Origin: Mariniblastus sp.
GTDB lineage: Bacteria; Planctomycetota; Planctomycetia; Pirellulales; Pirellulaceae
Length of the DNA stretch: 64,000 bases
NCBI GenBank assembly: GCA_022447605.1
Contig: JAKVBG010000007.1
Span: 62,001 to 126,000, forward strand
Reading direction: 5' to 3'
Part shown: one piece after another, positions 62,601 through 64,000 of the stretch
Position numbering within the stretch: position 1 is the stretch's first letter
Layout: each line of letters begins with the position of its first letter
Program-made: the position numbers and the translations under genes
Notes under the pieces: model-generated
What the model was told of the DNA's origin: nothing
Databases searched by the model: none
What the model saw: the letters and a program-made list of their open reading frames with translations, nothing else

Positions 62601-63100
62601 TGTTTCGCAGCCTCAACCTGGCACTGCAGGTGATGGTCGCTTTGCCGATGGCCTTCATAGGAAGTGTGGCGGCCCTTTATCTGACCCAGCAGACTTTGAC
62701 CATCGCGGCCATGGTCGGGTTCATTTCACTTTGCGGGATCGCCACGCGAAACGGGATTCTCTTGATCAACCATTACCTGCACCTGGTGCAGTACCAGGGT
62801 GAGTCCTTTTCGCGGGAGATGATCGTACGGGCTGGCAAGGAACGCCTGGCACCGGTCCTGATGACGGCGTTGACATCCGGCATCGGACTGGTGCCCCTGG
62901 CAATGGCCGCCGGTGAGCCGGGCAAGGAAATTCTCTACCCGGTTGCCACGGTCATTATCGGAGGGCTGATCACCTGTACCTTGCTGGAGTTTCTGGTGCG
63001 GCCTGCCCTGTTCTGGTCGTTTGGTATCGGGGCGGCCGAGCGCGCTTGCCAGGCCCAGCGGAACCAGGTGGACCTGGTTGAACCGACGATCGATCCTTGA
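59651..63100 (+). CDS. Heavy-metal efflux RND pump (CusA/CzcA type) with porter-domain insertion
   Basis: 1149 residues against about 1040-1065 for CusA/CzcA. The N-terminus (PIDVFPDLNRPRVVVMTEA) and the TM4 motif AIGELVDDAIVDVENIFRR are family-typical; the Asp-Glu pair for proton relay is kept, while the first Asp of the CzcA motif is Ala, as in CusA. About 60 extra residues are inserted in the periplasmic porter domain (about 152-236). Twelve membrane helices are expected. It exports Cu/Ag or Zn/Cd/Co using the proton gradient. It starts 48 bases after the adaptor gene. Confidence 0.92.
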   Translation: MLSSFLNGIIRFSLHHRVLVAGIASALVLYGGWQMTQLPIDVFPDLNRPRVVVMTEAHGLAPEEVETLVTFPMETALNGAAGVQTVRSSSGVGLSVIYVEFDWGTDIYDDRQIVAERLALVREQLPQGVNPQLAPISSLMGQIVLAGMISVPNEKTLLFTTGRLDPAATGQLDSGQLPAELRKALDQRGVPLSPDLAVGTNVIGEQWSIQDRETGRWWTARRLDSGVFEIHRRTSPMDLRTIGDWIVRQQLLTIPGVSQVFVMGGERKQFQVLVDPNLLLKYGLSLPQVERALARSNQNSTGGYLDEQGPNEYLVRALGRVQSAEDIRNVVILERDRQSITLGQVARVVEGAKVARGDSAAYERTASDRPGNHFQGGPSVVLTITKQPGADTVDVTNRIDAMIAGLEGRLQDDVTLTTRLYRQKGFIDLAIENVVEALRDGGILVVIILFLFLLNFRTTFITLTAIPLSIVMTALVFKWFGLSINTMTLGGLAVAIGELVDDAIVDVENIFRRLKENRRKENPRNSLLVVFQASVEIRNSIVFGTMIVVLVFIPLFALGGMEGRLFTPLGIAYIVSILSSLLVSLTVTPVLSYWLLGRSRAGHTKRPERDSFVLVGLKGLAGLVIRASLRLSLPILAIAAVAVAISGIALYTLERDFLPPFDEGAVQINVLMPPGTSLAKSQDVARMADRRLQAIPEIQTLVRRTGRAELDEHAMGVNVSEIVASLDTDSPRSRKEILDDIRLSMQEIPGIVVSVEQPLAHLISHLLSGVKAQIAIKLYGNDLATLRRNASRIKSAIEAIPGVTDLQVEQQVEIPQLRIEVRGDQLRQFGLTRADVTEFVETAMNGQVVSDVLEGQKKFDLMVRLDESFREDINTLGRLSMDLPGGGKTMLENVADLRIGTGPNTINRENVQRRIVVQCNVSGRGLVDVVQEIKEKVAPLEKELPSGYFVEYGGQFESQQSASRLIAILFSISLLAMVLVLYSMFRSLNLALQVMVALPMAFIGSVAALYLTQQTLTIAAMVGFISLCGIATRNGILLINHYLHLVQYQGESFSREMIVRAGKERLAPVLMTALTSGIGLVPLAMAAGEPGKEILYPVATVIIGGLITCTLLEFLVRPALFWSFGIGAAERACQAQRNQVDLVEPTIDP

Positions 63101-63139
63101 ACGGTCCCCGGTGTCAGGTGCTTGGCCGGGTGTGCCTGA

Positions 63140-64000
63140 TCAGGCTCCGTCTTGCTGGCTGGCCCAGAGTTTCACGATTTCGACACCGACTTCACAGGCG
63201 GCCAGCATCTCGTCCAGGCAGGCCCATTCCAGTGGCGAGTGGATGTTGTGCTGGCCGGAGGAGAGGTTCGGGGTAGGCAGGCCCAGCTCGGTCAGACGGG
63301 ACCCGTCGGTGCCGCCCCGGATGATCGTCTCCTCGGCCGTGCGGCCCAGGTTTTGATGCGCCTGGACCGCCAGGCTGACGGCCCGCGGTTCGGTTGCCAG
63401 TCCATCGGCCATGTTGCGGTACTGGGGTCGGACGGCCACTTCGATGCTGACTCCCGGGGTCTGCTGCTCGACGGATTCGGCCAGTTTTTCCAAAACAGCG
63501 GCGTGGTCCGCCAGTCGCGATGTCTGGAAATCACGCAACAGGATCTTCAGGGAAACACTCGCCACACCCCCTTCCAGTACGTAAGGGTGCAGGAAACCAT
63601 CCCGCCCAGCGGTGCACTCGGGAGACAAGTCGGCCGGTAACTGGGCCAGGAAGTGCCCGGCGGACCTCAGGGCATTTTTCATCTTGTCCTTGGCGATCGC
63701 CGGGTGGATGTTGATGCCCGTGAAGGTAACGACAGCCAGATCGGCCGAAAATGTCTCCACGTCCACCATGTCCTGACCGCCACCATCAAACGTATAACAG
63801 ACCGTGGCACCCAGCTTTTCAATGTCGACATGGTCCACGCCATGACCAATCTCTTCATCGCAGGTAAACAGCAGGCGAACCGGACCGTGTTCGATGTCGG
63901 GAGATTCGATGAGGTGATTGGCCAGCTCCATCATGATGGCCATTCCCGCCTTGTCGTCTCCCCCGAGCAAGGTTGTCCCATCGGTGGTGATAATGGTCTT
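63140..64000 (-). CDS. pepT: Peptidase T (tripeptide aminopeptidase, M20), C-terminal part cut by window edge
   Basis: The last 286 residues are visible, in frame to the window end. Zinc-site elements are LLGGDDKAGMA and FTCDEEIGHGVDHVD; the PepT-specific blocks CYTFDGGGQ, FTGINIHPAIAKDKM, IRGGTDGSRLT and SGQHNIHSPLEW are present. PepT removes the N-terminal residue from tripeptides in the cytosol. It is convergent with the RND pump gene, 39 bases apart. With pepD at 37 kb, this is a second M20 peptidase. Confidence 0.95.
   Translation of the reverse strand, partial: KTIITTDGTTLLGGDDKAGMAIMMELANHLIESPDIEHGPVRLLFTCDEEIGHGVDHVDIEKLGATVCYTFDGGGQDMVDVETFSADLAVVTFTGINIHPAIAKDKMKNALRSAGHFLAQLPADLSPECTAGRDGFLHPYVLEGGVASVSLKILLRDFQTSRLADHAAVLEKLAESVEQQTPGVSIEVAVRPQYRNMADGLATEPRAVSLAVQAHQNLGRTAEETIIRGGTDGSRLTELGLPTPNLSSGQHNIHSPLEWACLDEMLAACEVGVEIVKLWASQQDGA

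Noticed and set aside
1-64000. tRNA, rRNA, tRNA-Sec or insertion sequence
   Set aside because: No cloverleaf with T-loop consensus, no transposase motif and no flanking inverted repeats were recognised by eye; a covariance search would be needed to exclude a small RNA.

Overview
The window reads as chromosomal DNA of a planctomycete, most likely of the Pirellulales type. This is inferred from the gene content: secreted PQQ-type beta-propeller proteins, a LamG/propeller mosaic, a Tat-exported Gfo/Idh/MocA oxidoreductase, a von Willebrand A protein on a TonB-like membrane anchor, and a TPR/ExbB/ExbD cluster with a very large disordered partner. GC is high, genes are densely packed on both strands, and I see no phage, insertion sequence, CRISPR array, rRNA or tRNA.

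Layout. 1-2844 (minus): start of nusA overlapped by a lone sugar-type ABC ATPase, then an uncharacterised protein. 3121-6265: divergent vWA membrane protein and a secreted low-complexity protein. 6459-7781: a ketosynthase-like protein without the catalytic cysteine. 8626-12245 (minus): porin-like barrel, a small jelly-roll-like protein and a pseudopilin. 13079-21628 (plus): TPR protein, ExbB, ExbD and a 1266-residue TonB-like-anchored protein. 21650-25100: glyS, comB and ubiE. 25262-36494 (minus): an apparent eight-gene operon with a giant propeller protein, a secreted Cys-motif protein, a MacB-like permease and ATPase, a tandem-duplicated ModA-like binding protein, ModB- and ModC-like components and a MoeB/ThiF-like E1 enzyme. 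36734-41973: zinc ribbon, pepD, a RimK-RCK fusion with its retropepsin-like partner, and a BamB-like propeller. 41998-43779: cmoB and cmoA, divergent. 44450-47409: a small membrane protein, an oxidoreductase and the selenoprotein below. 47934-52347: hemY, glutathione peroxidase, M28 peptidase and an MBL-fold hydrolase. 52511-63100: AsmA-like protein and a complete CzcCBA/CusCBA-type heavy-metal efflux operon. 63140-64000: partial pepT.

The strongest discovery is at 46906-47409 (minus). A lipoprotein gene appears to stop at a UGA at 47086-47088, but that UGA sits exactly where the first cysteine of a heavy-metal-associated MTCxxC motif belongs. The same frame continues through a complete HMA domain to a TAA, followed by a strong terminator. 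Immediately 3' of the UGA is a hairpin with a bulged U and a GGUCC apical loop, spaced like the bacterial SECIS element of E. coli fdhF. I read this as a selenocysteine-containing (UxxC) periplasmic metal-binding lipoprotein.

The second candidate system is the 25-36 kb operon. Transporter architecture plus the E1-like enzyme suggests molybdate/tungstate or another oxyanion coupled to extracellular propeller proteins; the function is inferred. A third theme is that an anchored protein beside ExbB/ExbD and a separate vWA protein both carry the SxxxH transmembrane motif of TonB.
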